Shown one piece after another: positions 53,999-63,862 of a DNA stretch of 64,000 bases. A model generated the notes under the pieces. The model was given only the letters and a program-made list of their open reading frames with translations. It was not told the origin of the DNA and did not search any database. Within the stretch, counting starts at the first letter, position 1; each line of letters begins with the position of its first letter. Source of the stretch: Planctomycetota bacterium. Lineage in GTDB: Bacteria > Planctomycetota > UBA1135 > GCA-002686595. Where the stretch lies: assembly GCA_021413885.1 (NCBI GenBank), contig JAIOPM010000038.1:115031-179030 (forward strand), written 5' to 3'. The translations under genes were made by a program, and so were the position numbers.

Positions 53999-56860
53999 TC
54001 AGCGCGCTTGGTCGGTGCTCGTCGAGGTGCGCAAGAAGCCGCCGGGCTGCAAGCGCCAGCGTTGGTCGAACCAACCCGCCGCGAGCACGCCGCCGTCGCC
54101 GGAGCGCGAGACTTCGCTCGAGAAGACGGTGTAGTCGGGATAACCGACGCCCGACGTGAAGAGCCGCAGTTGGTAGCCGAGGCGGCTCCCCGCGATCCCG
54201 GTGTCCGCGATCACGCCGACCATCGGCCACGCGGGCACTTCCTCGCTCGCGGCGTCCTTGTCGCCGGCGCGGCGATACGGCGGACGATCGCGCCGGATGT
54301 CGGCGCGCGGCGCGACGAAGAGCGCGGCGAGATCGTTGCCGGTCCAGCGTTGCGCGCCGAGTTCGATCGAGCCCGGCTTCACGCGGATCGGCAGGTCCGC
54401 GGGCACGAGCTTCGACCACGCCGCATTCGTGTGCGAGTTGCCGTACAGGATCACGTTGGTGGTCGGCCCGTCGCCCTTCGCTTCCTCGGCCAAGTAGTCG
54501 ACGTCCGAGAACAACGCCGGCGTTCCGTTCGCGCGGTACCACCACGTCTCTTGGTCGTAGCGCGCGCGGTCGAAGAGCGTCTTGCTCTCCTGCGGCGAAC
54601 CGGCGGTGCCGTAGACGAGCACGAAGTTGTGGGCGAACGCGCGCTTGAACGGACCGCACGTCTTCGAGTTCTTCTCGCCGTCGAAGCGCGGCGACGGGTC
54701 GGCCGCGAACGCGCGCCACGTCGAAGCGAGCGCGACGTGCTCGCGCGTCGCATCTTGGGCCCACGTCTCGACCTCGCGCACGAACCACGTCGGATCGCCG
54801 ACTTGCTCGCGGCGCAGATCGTTCCACACGTCGAAGACTTGGCCGTCGAGGTCGAAGAGCTTCACGCGCAACGCGACCGATTCGATCTTCGAGAAGTCGA
54901 CGCGCAGACGACGCACGTTGGTCGTGCGGATCGAGAGGCGTCCGTCGTTCGCCGCCCAGTCGCCGACGACGCGCATCGGCACGCCGTACTCGAGCGGTTG
55001 GTCGAGGACGAGCGGTCCGTAGCTCGCGTTGACCGACGGATCGACGCTCGTGAAGTCGAAGTGCGGCGCGAGCACGCGGCGCGGCGTCGAACGGAAGAGG
55101 TCGAAGATGCCGGCCCAGTCGAGGCAGTCGACACCGGGCGTCGTCTCGTCGTCCCACCAGTGGCCGGCGCCCGTTTGGTAGTGCGTCTTCGGCGCGCCGC
55201 CCGCCTTCACCAACGCGGCCTCGAGGTCGTGGCTCTCCTTGCTCGGCACGTTGTCGTCGGCCTCGCCGTGCAGGATGTACGTCGGCGTCGCGACCAAGTT
55301 CGTGATCTGGTCCTCGGTGCGCGACGCGGCGTCGGCGGTGCGCCACAGCCACGCGAGTTCAGTCTCGGGCCGACCGCCGTACGTGTCGAAGCTCGACCAA
55401 CCCGCGCTCGGCGCGATCGCGGCGAAACGCCACGGATCGGTCGCGCCCAAGTGCCACGTCCCGTGACCGCCCATCGAGTGGCCGGTCAGGAACACGCGCT
55501 GCGGATCGCCGCCGGAGAGCGTCAGCGCGGCGCCGAGCGCCTCGTACGCGTCGTCGTGTCCCCAGTCTTGCCAGTCGAAGCCGAACGGCCGACGGTTGGT
55601 CGGCGCGACGATCCACAGGCCGGACTTCGACGCGTACGACTGGACTTGATCGAGCGCGTCGACGTTCGCGCCGTGCAGCGACAGCACGACCTGCGTGTTG
55701 CGCTCGAGCGGATCGGTCGGCGGCAAGACGGCGAACGTCTGGATCGAACCGTCTACGCCGGAGCCGAACGTCGCACGCCGCGCCGCGCCGGGACCGCGGA
55801 CCGCGATCGTGAGCGTCGTCGTCGTGAACGGTTTGCTGCCGCGCGGCGCGAGGCCGAGTTGGAGCTCGTGCGTCGTCGCCTTCTCCTCGAGACCGACCGG
55901 TGCGCGGCGATCGAGCGTGAACCACGCGGTGCGGATCGAGAGCGGCGCCATCGGCGGCACCGGGAACTTCTTCTCCTTGAAGTAGCCGTCGGGGCTCGCG
56001 AGCGAAAGCTCGGCGAGCCGCGTGCGCTCCTGCGTCGCGTTGACGACGACGATCGCGCCGATCGACGCGAAGTTCACTTCGCGGCCGGCGACGAGATCGG
56101 GCACCACCGCGCCCCACGGCGCGAACGTCAACGCGGCTTCCGGTTCGCGGAAGACGAGACGCACGTCGCTGCGGCGTCCGCGGACGAAGACGTGGTTCGG
56201 TCCCTTGCGCAGCAGCACCGGTACGCCGGTGATGCCGTAGCTGCGATCGTCGCCGACGAAGCCGACGCCGTTGACGAACAGCGCCGACGCGCCCGCGAGC
56301 GACGCGAGCCATACGCCGTCGTCCTCCGCTTGCACCGTCGTGAACGCGTAGCCGAACTCGCCTTGCAGGACGTCTTCGACGCTCGCGCGCTCGGTCCAAC
56401 GCCGCGCGTCGAGCGTCTCGCCGCTCAACGCGTCCTCGAGCGTCGGCATCGGCAACGACGGCATCGCGAGGTACTTCGCGAAGACCGCATCGGGTTGGAA
56501 CGAGCGGCGGCCCGACTCGTCGGTCGCTTCGATCACGAGCCAACTCGACGGGACGAGCGTCTTGAGCTCGCGCGGCGGCTTGACCTCCAGGACGACGGGC
56601 TCGACCGGTACGACGGGCGGCTGCGCGGCGGGAGCGGGCGGGTTCGCCGGCGCCGTCGCGCCGCCGGCCGGCGCGGCTCCGCCCGGAGTCTGGCCGGCGC
56701 CGCGGCGCTTCGGCCACGTCTTCGGGCCCTTGCCGGTCGCGCCGGGCTTCTGCGTCTGTCCCGGAGCCGCCGGCGGATCCTGGAACGCGCCACTGTTCGG
56801 CGCGACGAACGACGCGCAAAGGAGGAAGCTGATCGACGGGGCCAGACGCGAGAGGAGCAT
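53999..56860 (-). CDS. Large exported alpha/beta hydrolase (prolyl-oligopeptidase-like esterase)
   Basis: 953 residues from ATG 56858-56860. A signal peptide (APSISFLLCASFVAPNSGA) is followed by a Pro/Ala/Gly linker to about residue 95 and about 300 residues of unknown beta-rich domain. An alpha/beta-hydrolase domain at about 390-600 has VFLTGHSMGGHGTWHL (nucleophile Ser at about 461), PTYILHGEADDNVPSKES (acid), and TGAGHWWDD (His). Another 350 residues follow with no family I recognise. It likely acts outside the cytoplasm on esters or peptides; the substrate is unknown. Confidence 0.83.
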   Translation of the reverse strand: MLLSRLAPSISFLLCASFVAPNSGAFQDPPAAPGQTQKPGATGKGPKTWPKRRGAGQTPGGAAPAGGATAPANPPAPAAQPPVVPVEPVVLEVKPPRELKTLVPSSWLVIEATDESGRRSFQPDAVFAKYLAMPSLPMPTLEDALSGETLDARRWTERASVEDVLQGEFGYAFTTVQAEDDGVWLASLAGASALFVNGVGFVGDDRSYGITGVPVLLRKGPNHVFVRGRRSDVRLVFREPEAALTFAPWGAVVPDLVAGREVNFASIGAIVVVNATQERTRLAELSLASPDGYFKEKKFPVPPMAPLSIRTAWFTLDRRAPVGLEEKATTHELQLGLAPRGSKPFTTTTLTIAVRGPGAARRATFGSGVDGSIQTFAVLPPTDPLERNTQVVLSLHGANVDALDQVQSYASKSGLWIVAPTNRRPFGFDWQDWGHDDAYEALGAALTLSGGDPQRVFLTGHSMGGHGTWHLGATDPWRFAAIAPSAGWSSFDTYGGRPETELAWLWRTADAASRTEDQITNLVATPTYILHGEADDNVPSKESHDLEAALVKAGGAPKTHYQTGAGHWWDDETTPGVDCLDWAGIFDLFRSTPRRVLAPHFDFTSVDPSVNASYGPLVLDQPLEYGVPMRVVGDWAANDGRLSIRTTNVRRLRVDFSKIESVALRVKLFDLDGQVFDVWNDLRREQVGDPTWFVREVETWAQDATREHVALASTWRAFAADPSPRFDGEKNSKTCGPFKRAFAHNFVLVYGTAGSPQESKTLFDRARYDQETWWYRANGTPALFSDVDYLAEEAKGDGPTTNVILYGNSHTNAAWSKLVPADLPIRVKPGSIELGAQRWTGNDLAALFVAPRADIRRDRPPYRRAGDKDAASEEVPAWPMVGVIADTGIAGSRLGYQLRLFTSGVGYPDYTVFSSEVSRSGDGGVLAAGWFDQRWRLQPGGFLRTSTSTDQAR

Positions 56861-56904
56861 CCCTGAATGCTACCCAAGGCGACGCGAGGCGCGAGCTACC
56901 CGCC

Positions 56905-58164
56905 GTGACAGAATGCGGCGACGCGCGTTCGGGCCCGTCCGCGCCGTCACCAGGGTCGGGCGCTCGAACGCCTTTCCACCTCAACTTGCACGAGCACGCA
57001 TTCGATGTCGCGGTCGTCGGCGCGGGGCCGGCCGGAACGACCGCCGCTTGGGCGCTCGCCCGCACGGGGCGGCGCGTGGTGCTCTTCGAGAAGCATGCGT
57101 TGCCGCGCTACAAGACCTGCGGCGGCGGAGTCGTCGTGCGCGCGCGCAAGTGGTTGCCGCCGCTCGAGGCGAGCGCGTTCGAGACGCTCGCGTCGCGCGC
57201 TTCGCTCCATCTCCACCGCGCCGACGGACGCGACCTCGACTTCGAATCGCCGACGACGCTGACGGTCGACCTCGCGATGCGCGCGACGCTCGATCAGGCG
57301 TTGGTCGAAGCAGCGGTCGGAGCCGGCGCCGAGTTGCGCGAAGCGACGCAGGTCAACGGCGTGCGCGTCGAGCGCGAGCGCGTGGTCGTCGCTTCGTCGC
57401 GCGGCGAAGTCGGCGCGCGCTACGTGTTGATCGCCGACGGCGCGACCGGCGCGACCGCGCGCCTCGCCGGTTGGAGCGAGCCGCATCACGGCATCGCGGC
57501 GCTCGAGTGGGAGCTCCGCGTCGACGACGCGACGTGGACGCGTTTCCGCGAGCGCACGCGCTTCGACTTCGGCGACGTCGAACGCGGCTACGCGTGGGTG
57601 TTCGCGAAACGCGCGCACCTCTCGGTCGGCGTGTTGACGACGCGCCGCGGCAAGGCCGAGCTCGCGACCGATCTCGAGCGCTACCTCGCGCGCCTCGGCA
57701 TCGTGCCGCGCGAAGTCGAACGCCACGGCTTCGTGATCCCGCTGCGCCCGCGCCGCGAAGGCGCCGTGCGCGGCCGCGTGATGTTGCTCGGCGATGCCGC
57801 GGGTCTCGCCGATCCCGTGACCGCCGAGGGCATCAGCCACGCCGCGCACAGCGCGCGACTCGCGGCCCGGGCGATCGAAGAGGGCGATGACGATGTCGAC
57901 AGAACCGGCGCGCTCTATCGAAGGAGCCTCGAGGCGCAGATCCTCGGCGAGCTCGTCTGGGCGCGGCGCGTCGCTCGCGTGCTGTATCGCCGCTCGACGC
58001 GCGAATGGTTGTTGTCGCGCGTCGGCGACGAGTTCGTCGCCGCGATGAGTTCGATCGTCGCGGGCACGACGACCTACCGAGAACTACTGCTCCAACCGCG
58101 TCATTACTGGGGACTCTTCCGGCGCGGCGCGCGGCGCGCGAAGTCGATCGCCTCCGCGCCTTGA
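56905..58164 (+). CDS. Geranylgeranyl-reductase-like FAD-dependent oxidoreductase
   Basis: 419 residues from GTG 56905. FAD-binding begins VAVVGAGPAGTTAAWALA at about 35, with YKTCGGGVV (the substrate-side motif of the family, PR.K.CGG) and RVMLLGDAAGLADPVTAEG (the second FAD motif). The family reduces isoprenoid double bonds in menaquinone, lipid or chlorophyll precursors. No biosynthetic partner gene lies next to it. The first 30 or so residues are not conserved, so a later start is possible. Confidence 0.88.
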   Translation: MTECGDARSGPSAPSPGSGARTPFHLNLHEHAFDVAVVGAGPAGTTAAWALARTGRRVVLFEKHALPRYKTCGGGVVVRARKWLPPLEASAFETLASRASLHLHRADGRDLDFESPTTLTVDLAMRATLDQALVEAAVGAGAELREATQVNGVRVERERVVVASSRGEVGARYVLIADGATGATARLAGWSEPHHGIAALEWELRVDDATWTRFRERTRFDFGDVERGYAWVFAKRAHLSVGVLTTRRGKAELATDLERYLARLGIVPREVERHGFVIPLRPRREGAVRGRVMLLGDAAGLADPVTAEGISHAAHSARLAARAIEEGDDDVDRTGALYRRSLEAQILGELVWARRVARVLYRRSTREWLLSRVGDEFVAAMSSIVAGTTTYRELLLQPRHYWGLFRRGARRAKSIASAP

Positions 58165-58271
58165 CAGGCCGACGCCGGACGTCGAAGATCGTGCCGCACT
58201 TCGCGTTTCGCGGGCGCCGGCAGGGCGCTCGCAGCGTCGTGGGGTCCTCCGTCCGCTCGCGATCTCCATCC

Positions 58272-59996
58272 ATGCGCAATCAACTCGTTTTCGCCGCCCT
58301 CGCAACGATTCTCGCCGCCGCGCCGGCGGTCGCGCAAAAGGTTCCGCTCACCACCGTTCGCGTCGCGAGCGGCCTGAGCAAGCCGCTCTACGTCACCGCG
58401 CCACCGGGCGACTTCGCGCGCGTCTTCATCGTCGAACGCGGCGGTGACATCGAGATCCTGAAGGCGGGCGCGATCAACGCGGTGCCGTTCCTCGACATCA
58501 CGCCGCTCTTGATCACCAGCGACCAAGAGCAAGGGCTGCTCGGCCTCGCGTTCGATCCGAACTACGCGACCAACGGGTTCTTCTACGTCGACTACACGCG
58601 CGCCGGCGACGGCGCGACGGTGATCGCGCGCTACACGGTCAGCGCCAACCCCGACCTCGCGGACGCGAGCAGCGCCGTGATCATGAAGACGATCGCGCAG
58701 CCGCAATCGAACCACAACGGCGGCTGCCTGCAGTTCGGACCGGACGGCTACATGTACGTCGGCATGGGCGACGGCGGCAACTCGAACGACACCGGCGCCG
58801 GTCACACCGCGGGCACCGGCAACGCCCAGGACGGCAGCAAGCTGCTCGGCAAGATGCTGCGCCTCGACGTCGCCAACCCGCCGACCTACGTCCCCGCGTC
58901 GAACCCGTTCGTCAGCGATCCGCTGATCGCCGACGAGATCTGGGACCTCGGAATGCGCAACCCGTGGCGCTTCAGCTTCGACCGCACCACCGGCGACCTC
59001 TACATCGGCGACGTCGGTCAAGGCGCGCGCGAGGAGATCGACTTCGAGCCCGCGGGCTCGCCCGGCGGCTTCAACTACGGCTGGCGCTGCATGGAAGGCT
59101 TCAACTGCACCGGCCTGACCGGTTGCACGTGCAACGGCATCGGCATCACGCTCCCGATCAAGGACTACGGTCACACCGCGGGCCAGTGCTCGGTCACCGG
59201 CGGCTACGTGTACCGCGGCACCACGCTGTGCGGTTACGACGGCACGTACTTCTACGCCGACTACTGCGCGGGCCGCATCTGGACGCTCAAGTACTCGGGC
59301 GGCGTCGTGACGGAGTTCACCGATCGCACGGCGGAACTCGCGCCGGGCGGCGGGCTCGTGATCCAAGACGTTTCGTCGTTCGGCGAAGACGCCGCGGGCG
59401 ACATCTACATCTGCGACCTGTTCGACAACGAGGTGTACAAGATCGTTCCGAGCCCGGTGCTCGTCGACTGCAACCTCAACGGCATCCAGGACGGCTGCGA
59501 CATCGCGAACGGCACGTCGTTCGACGCCAACAACGACGGCATTCCCGACGAGTGCCAATGCCCGGTCGCTCCGGCGGTCTACTGCACGGCGAAGGTCAAC
59601 AGCCAGCTCTGCGTCCCGATCATCGCGTTCTCGGGCGTGCCGAAGGTCGGCAGCGCGCTGCCCTTCAACGTCACCGCGTCCGAGATGCTCAACAAGAAGA
59701 GCGGCTTGCTCTTCTACGGCCAGCTGCCGCTCGGTGCTCCGTTCCAAGGCGGTCACCTCTGCGTGAAGTCGCCGACCAAGCGCACCGCGGTCCAGAACTC
59801 GGGCGGCTCGCCGACCGGTCTCGACTGCACCGGCACCTACGCGTACGACTTCAACGTGTTGATCGCCGCGGGCACCGATCCGAACCTGATCGCGGGCAAT
59901 GCGGTGTACGCGCAGTACTGGGCGCGCGACAACGGGTTCGCCGCGCCGAACAACACCAGCCTGACCGACGCGGTCAGCTTCACGATCTGCAACTGA
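58272..59996 (+). CDS. Exported quinoprotein dehydrogenase-like beta-propeller with dockerin-like linker and C-terminal domain
   Basis: 574 residues from ATG 58272. A signal peptide (LVFAALATILAAAPAVAQ) is followed by a six-bladed sorbosone/glucose-dehydrogenase-like propeller at about 25-385: GLSKPLYVTAPPGDFARVF, EQGLLGLAFDPNYATNGFFY, NHNGGCLQFGPDGYMYVGMG, LGMRNPWRFSFDRTTGDLYI, and SFGEDAAGDIYICDLFDNEV. An Asp/Asn/Cys linker (DCNLNGIQDGCD, then NNDGIPDECQC) typical of planctomycete secreted proteins connects to a C-terminal domain of about 135 residues, also found at the right edge of this window. Cofactor use is inferred. Confidence 0.87.
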   Translation: MRNQLVFAALATILAAAPAVAQKVPLTTVRVASGLSKPLYVTAPPGDFARVFIVERGGDIEILKAGAINAVPFLDITPLLITSDQEQGLLGLAFDPNYATNGFFYVDYTRAGDGATVIARYTVSANPDLADASSAVIMKTIAQPQSNHNGGCLQFGPDGYMYVGMGDGGNSNDTGAGHTAGTGNAQDGSKLLGKMLRLDVANPPTYVPASNPFVSDPLIADEIWDLGMRNPWRFSFDRTTGDLYIGDVGQGAREEIDFEPAGSPGGFNYGWRCMEGFNCTGLTGCTCNGIGITLPIKDYGHTAGQCSVTGGYVYRGTTLCGYDGTYFYADYCAGRIWTLKYSGGVVTEFTDRTAELAPGGGLVIQDVSSFGEDAAGDIYICDLFDNEVYKIVPSPVLVDCNLNGIQDGCDIANGTSFDANNDGIPDECQCPVAPAVYCTAKVNSQLCVPIIAFSGVPKVGSALPFNVTASEMLNKKSGLLFYGQLPLGAPFQGGHLCVKSPTKRTAVQNSGGSPTGLDCTGTYAYDFNVLIAAGTDPNLIAGNAVYAQYWARDNGFAAPNNTSLTDAVSFTICN

Positions 59997-59997
59997 T

Positions 59998-60207
59998 CTA
60001 CAGCAGGGCTCGGCTCGCGCCGCCGTCGTAGGCGAGTGCGACGCCGGTGAGGAACGCGGCGCGCTCGGAGGCCAAGAAGGCCACGAGCGCGTCGCACTCT
60101 TCGGGGCGCCCGAACCGGCCGAGCGGGAGGTCGGCGAGCGCGTGTCCGCCCCCCGCCGCGCGCTTCTCGAACAGGCCGGCGCAGAGCGAGTCGACGAGCA
60201 CGCCGTC
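59998..60207 (-). pseudogene. C-terminal remnant of a short-chain dehydrogenase/reductase
   Basis: Seventy minus-strand codons read DGVLVDSLCAGLFEKRA, LPLGRFGRPEECDALVAFLA, and SERAAFLTGVALAYDGGASR, then TAG. This is the C-terminal quarter of an SDR enzyme (the consensus PLGR.GRPEE.A..V.FLAS..A.Y.TG....DGG). The Rossmann fold, glycine loop and Tyr-Lys catalytic pair are absent: bases beyond 60207 give no SDR sequence and run into the promoter side of the sulfatase-like gene. It is a truncated relic. Confidence 0.8.
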
Positions 60208-60338
60208 CTTCGATCCGAGATCGCTGCGCGCGCTCCGTGCCGTCGCCCCACGCCGGCGTCCGGGAATCGCTGGAACACGGCCCGACGCGGCATAGAGTCT
60301 AGACGCCGTGCGCGTCGATACGCGCGCGCCGACGATCG

Positions 60339-61703
60339 ATGAACGTCCCCCATGCGCTGCGGCTCGCTGCGTCGATCTTGCTCGCGACGTCGTTGACGGC
60401 GAGTTGCCCGAGCGACGGAAAGCGGCATCCCAACGTGCTCTTCCTCGCGGTCGACACGCTGCGCGCCGATCGGCTCGGCGTCCAGGGCAACACGCGCGGG
60501 CTGACGCCCAACATCGATCGGTTGGCGAGCCTCGGCGTGCGCTTCGCCGACGCATCGTCACATGCGCCGTGGACGTTGCCGTCGTTCGCGTCGTTGTTCA
60601 CGTCGCTCTACCCGAGCGAGCACGGCGCCGGCGGGCGCTTCCCCGACTTCACCGCTCTCGCGCCGACGGTCCCGACCGTCGCCGAGGGCTTTCGCGACGC
60701 CGGCTACGACACCGCGGCGATCACCAACGTCGACTTCCTCGGGACGACGTTCGGCGCGTGCCGCGGCTTCGAGCACCTCGATTCCGTCCACTTCGCGAAC
60801 AACGAAGAATTGCGGCGCGCCGGGCCGACGACCGATGCGGCGCTCGCGTGGCTCGCGACGCCGCGCGCGAAGCCGTGGTTCCTGTTCGTGCACTACTTCG
60901 ACGCGCACGCGGCCTACGATCCGCCGCCTGAGTACCGCGCGCGTTTCGCGGCGCCGGAGGACGCGCGCTCGACGTGGACGTTCGGCTCGCGCGCCGAACT
61001 GGTCGCGCAGCGTCAGGGCAACCTCGTCCTCGATCCCGCGACGATGGCGCGCGCCGAGGCGTTGTACGACGCGGAGGTCGCGTACGTCGACGCGGAGATC
61101 GGTCGGCTGCTCGAACGCAGCGGCGCGCTCGATCCCGCGCATCCGACGATCGTCGTGTTCACGGCGGACCACGGCGAGGAGTTCCAGGACCACGGTTCGT
61201 GGGAGCACGGGCACACGGTCTATCAGGAGCTCCTCCACGTCCCGCTGATCGTCGCCGCGCCCGGTCGCCTCGCGCCCGCGGTCGTGTCGACGCCGGTGCG
61301 GCACATCGACGTCGCGCCGACGTTGTGCGAGCTCGCCGACGTCGCGCCGAGCGCGAGTTTTCGCGGCAAGAGTTTGCTCGGCCTGCTCGCGAGCGCGCCC
61401 GCGAAGCTCGGGCATTCGCTCGCCGAGGGCGCATTCCTCGGACCGCCGCGTCAGGCTTGGCGAGACGGCTTCGACAAGTTGATCGTCTCCGAGCACGGGC
61501 TCGAGCTCTACGACCTGCACGCGGATCCCGCGGAAGCGCACGATCGTTCGCGGGCCGAATTCGCGCGCGCGCTGGAGCTTGCCGACGAACTCGAGCTCGC
61601 GTCGAAGGCCCTGCGGCTCGCGCACGGCGGCGCCGTCGAACTCTCCGACGACGAGCGCGCGCGGCTCGAGACGCTCGGCTACACCGACGGGAAGCACCGC
61701 TGA
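60339..61703 (+). CDS. Sulfatase-superfamily lipoprotein 2 lacking the formylglycine motif
   Basis: 454 residues from ATG 60339. The leader LRLAASILLATSLTASC ends in a lipobox. NVLFLAVDTLRADRLG, VHYFDAHAAYDPPPEYRAR and VVFTADHGEEFQDHGSWEHG show the sulfatase/alkaline-phosphatase fold. The nucleophile segment reads HAPWTLPSFASLFTS, again with Thr and without C/S-x-P-S-R, as in lipoprotein 1 at 35830. It is followed at 2 nt by the GT39-TPR gene, so the two likely form an operon. The substrate is unknown. Confidence 0.88.
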   Translation: MNVPHALRLAASILLATSLTASCPSDGKRHPNVLFLAVDTLRADRLGVQGNTRGLTPNIDRLASLGVRFADASSHAPWTLPSFASLFTSLYPSEHGAGGRFPDFTALAPTVPTVAEGFRDAGYDTAAITNVDFLGTTFGACRGFEHLDSVHFANNEELRRAGPTTDAALAWLATPRAKPWFLFVHYFDAHAAYDPPPEYRARFAAPEDARSTWTFGSRAELVAQRQGNLVLDPATMARAEALYDAEVAYVDAEIGRLLERSGALDPAHPTIVVFTADHGEEFQDHGSWEHGHTVYQELLHVPLIVAAPGRLAPAVVSTPVRHIDVAPTLCELADVAPSASFRGKSLLGLLASAPAKLGHSLAEGAFLGPPRQAWRDGFDKLIVSEHGLELYDLHADPAEAHDRSRAEFARALELADELELASKALRLAHGGAVELSDDERARLETLGYTDGKHR

Positions 61704-61705
61704 AC

Positions 61706-63739
61706 ATGGCCGCCGCGACTCGCACCGCGCCCAACTCCGCGCGTCGACGCGAACTCGCGTGGGTCGTCGCGCTCGTGGTGCTCGCCGTCGTCGTGCGAGT
61801 GATCTACGTGCTCCAGATGCGCGCGAGTCCGCTGTTCGACGCGCCGGTGATGGACGCGAAGTACCACGTCGACTGGGCGACGGCGTTCGCGCGCGGCGAG
61901 AGCTTCCAACCCGGGCCGTTCTTCCGCGCGCCGCTCTACCCGTGGTTCCTCGGCGTGTGCTTCGAGCTCTTCGGCCCGAGCCTGCTCGTGCCGCGGCTCC
62001 TGCAGACGCTGTTCGGCGGCGCGACGGTGCTGCTCGTCTACCTGATCGGCGCGCGCGTGTTCGGAGCGCGCGTCGGCAAGCTCGCGGCGTTCGGCGCGAG
62101 CGTCTCGTGGTTGCTGGTGTTCTACGACGGCGAGCTGCTGCTCGAGGCGCTCGCCACGCCGCTGAACTTGCTCGGTCTATGGCTCTTCCTGCGCGCCAAG
62201 GATTCGCGGCGCGCGTTCGATTCCGTCGCGTGCGGCGTCGCGTTCGGCCTCGCGGCGATCACGCGTCCGACGATCCTGCTGGTCGCGGTCGCGTTGGCGA
62301 TCGCATGGCTCGTCGTCGAGCGCGCACGCAAGCACGACACGTTGCGCGCGCTCGCGTGGGCGGCGCTCGGTCTCGCGGCGCCGATCCTGCCGATCACGCT
62401 CTACAACGGACGGGTCGGACACGATTGGGTGCTGATCAGCTCGCAATCCGGCGTCAACCTCTGGATCGGCAACAACCCGGCGTCCGACGGAGCGACCGCG
62501 ATCGTGCCGGGCACGCGCGCCGATTGGTGGGGCGGCTACTACGACTCGATCGCGCTCGCGGAGACCGCGGAAGGGCGCAAGCTGAAGCCTTCCGAGGTCT
62601 CGAGCTACTACACGCGTCGCGCGCTCGGCTTCTGGCGCGACCAGCCGGTCCAAGCGCTCGCGCACACCGCGCACAAGCTGCGACTCCTCTGGCTCGACTG
62701 GGAGATCGGCAACAACGAGGAGCCGCGATTCCTGGCGCGCACGTACGCGCCGATCTCGGCCGCGTTGCTCTACTCGTTCGCGGTCGTCGCTGCCCTGGCG
62801 GTGATCGGACTGGCGAGCGCGCGCGGTCGAGGCGCTTGGCCGCTCGGGCTGTTCGTCGTCTTCTACGGCGCGAGTGTCGTCGTCTTCTTCGTGTGCTCGC
62901 GCTACCGCGTGCCGCTCGTGCCGGTGCTCTTCGTCCTCGGCGCGCGCGGCGCCGAGTGGCTCTTCGAGTCCCTGCGCGCGCGACGCTTCGTCGCGACGGC
63001 AACGGCACTCGCCGCGGTCGGCGTTTCGCTCGCAATGTCGTACTGGAATCCGCCCGGGCTCGCGACCGGGGACGCCAACGGACAGCTCCTGATCGGCGGC
63101 GCGGAGTTCGCCGCCGGCCGCGCGCCCGAAGCGATCGCGCGCTACCGCCGCGCGCTCGAGAGCGACCCGCGGAATTGGATCGCACGTCGGCAGCTCGCCG
63201 CGGCGCTGCGCAAGACCGGCGACCAGGACGGCGCGGAGCGCGAGTATCGGACGGTGCTCGCCGAACATCCCGACGACACGACCGCGCTGGATGAGCTCGC
63301 CGACCTCGCGCTCGCGCGCAGCCAGATCACCGTCGCGGTCGACCTCGCCGAGCGGCTGGTCGCGGCGGCGCCGTTCGACGCCCGCGGCGACTACACCCTG
63401 GGACGTGCACGGTACGCCGAGCGCAACCTGCCGGAGGCGCGCCTCCTCTTCGCGAGCGCGCTCCAGAAGGACCCGAGTTCCTTCGCCGCCGCCTACGCTC
63501 TCGCGATGCTGGAGCTCGAGCTGGGCGACCGGCCCGCTTCCATCAAGGCGTTGGAGCTCGCGGTCGCCTCACCCCGCGCGGGCGAGTCGCCTACGTTCGA
63601 ACTCGCCGCGTGGAAGCGTTTGATCCTTCAACAGCGGGAGGCCGGCGACCTCGACGCCGCGCGTCGCACGCTGGGGCGCGCACGGGCCCGCTTTCCCGAC
63701 GATCCGGACTGGACGGTGCTCGAGGCCGGGCTGCGCTGA
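61706..63739 (+). CDS. GT39-like membrane glycosyltransferase with C-terminal TPR domain
   Basis: 677 residues from ATG 61706, 2 nt after the sulfatase-like stop. About ten TM helices span 15-455, with an early acidic loop (DAKYHVDWATAFARGE) and FFRAPLYPWFLGVCFELF like ArnT/PMT (GT39) enzymes that use polyprenyl-phosphate sugars. Residues about 460-677 are TPR repeats (GRAPEAIARYRRALESDPRN, AEREYRTVLAEHPDDTTALD, ARLLFASALQKDPSSFAAAY). It probably transfers sugars to an exported acceptor bound by the TPRs; donor and acceptor are unknown. Confidence 0.85.
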   Translation: MAAATRTAPNSARRRELAWVVALVVLAVVVRVIYVLQMRASPLFDAPVMDAKYHVDWATAFARGESFQPGPFFRAPLYPWFLGVCFELFGPSLLVPRLLQTLFGGATVLLVYLIGARVFGARVGKLAAFGASVSWLLVFYDGELLLEALATPLNLLGLWLFLRAKDSRRAFDSVACGVAFGLAAITRPTILLVAVALAIAWLVVERARKHDTLRALAWAALGLAAPILPITLYNGRVGHDWVLISSQSGVNLWIGNNPASDGATAIVPGTRADWWGGYYDSIALAETAEGRKLKPSEVSSYYTRRALGFWRDQPVQALAHTAHKLRLLWLDWEIGNNEEPRFLARTYAPISAALLYSFAVVAALAVIGLASARGRGAWPLGLFVVFYGASVVVFFVCSRYRVPLVPVLFVLGARGAEWLFESLRARRFVATATALAAVGVSLAMSYWNPPGLATGDANGQLLIGGAEFAAGRAPEAIARYRRALESDPRNWIARRQLAAALRKTGDQDGAEREYRTVLAEHPDDTTALDELADLALARSQITVAVDLAERLVAAAPFDARGDYTLGRARYAERNLPEARLLFASALQKDPSSFAAAYALAMLELELGDRPASIKALELAVASPRAGESPTFELAAWKRLILQQREAGDLDAARRTLGRARARFPDDPDWTVLEAGLR

Positions 63740-63795
63740 AGCTCGGCAGCGCGTGAGGCCGAAGCGCCCCGCGACGCTTGCGTCATGGCCGAGAC

Positions 63796-63834
63796 AAAAA
63801 GAACGGGGGCGCCGCTCTTGCGAGCGACGCCCCC
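63796..63834 (-). terminator. Rho-independent terminator of the right-edge gene
   Basis: GGGGGCG-C-CGCTC (63805-63817) and GAGCG-A-CGCCCCC (63822-63834) form a near-perfect 13-bp hairpin around a TTGC loop. On the minus strand it is followed by TTCTTTTTG (T5 at 63796-63800). It lies about 30 nt beyond the stop at 63863. It is the clearest terminator in the window. Confidence 0.88.
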
Positions 63835-63862
63835 GAGTCGTAGCCGTTCTTCGATCAGCCGA

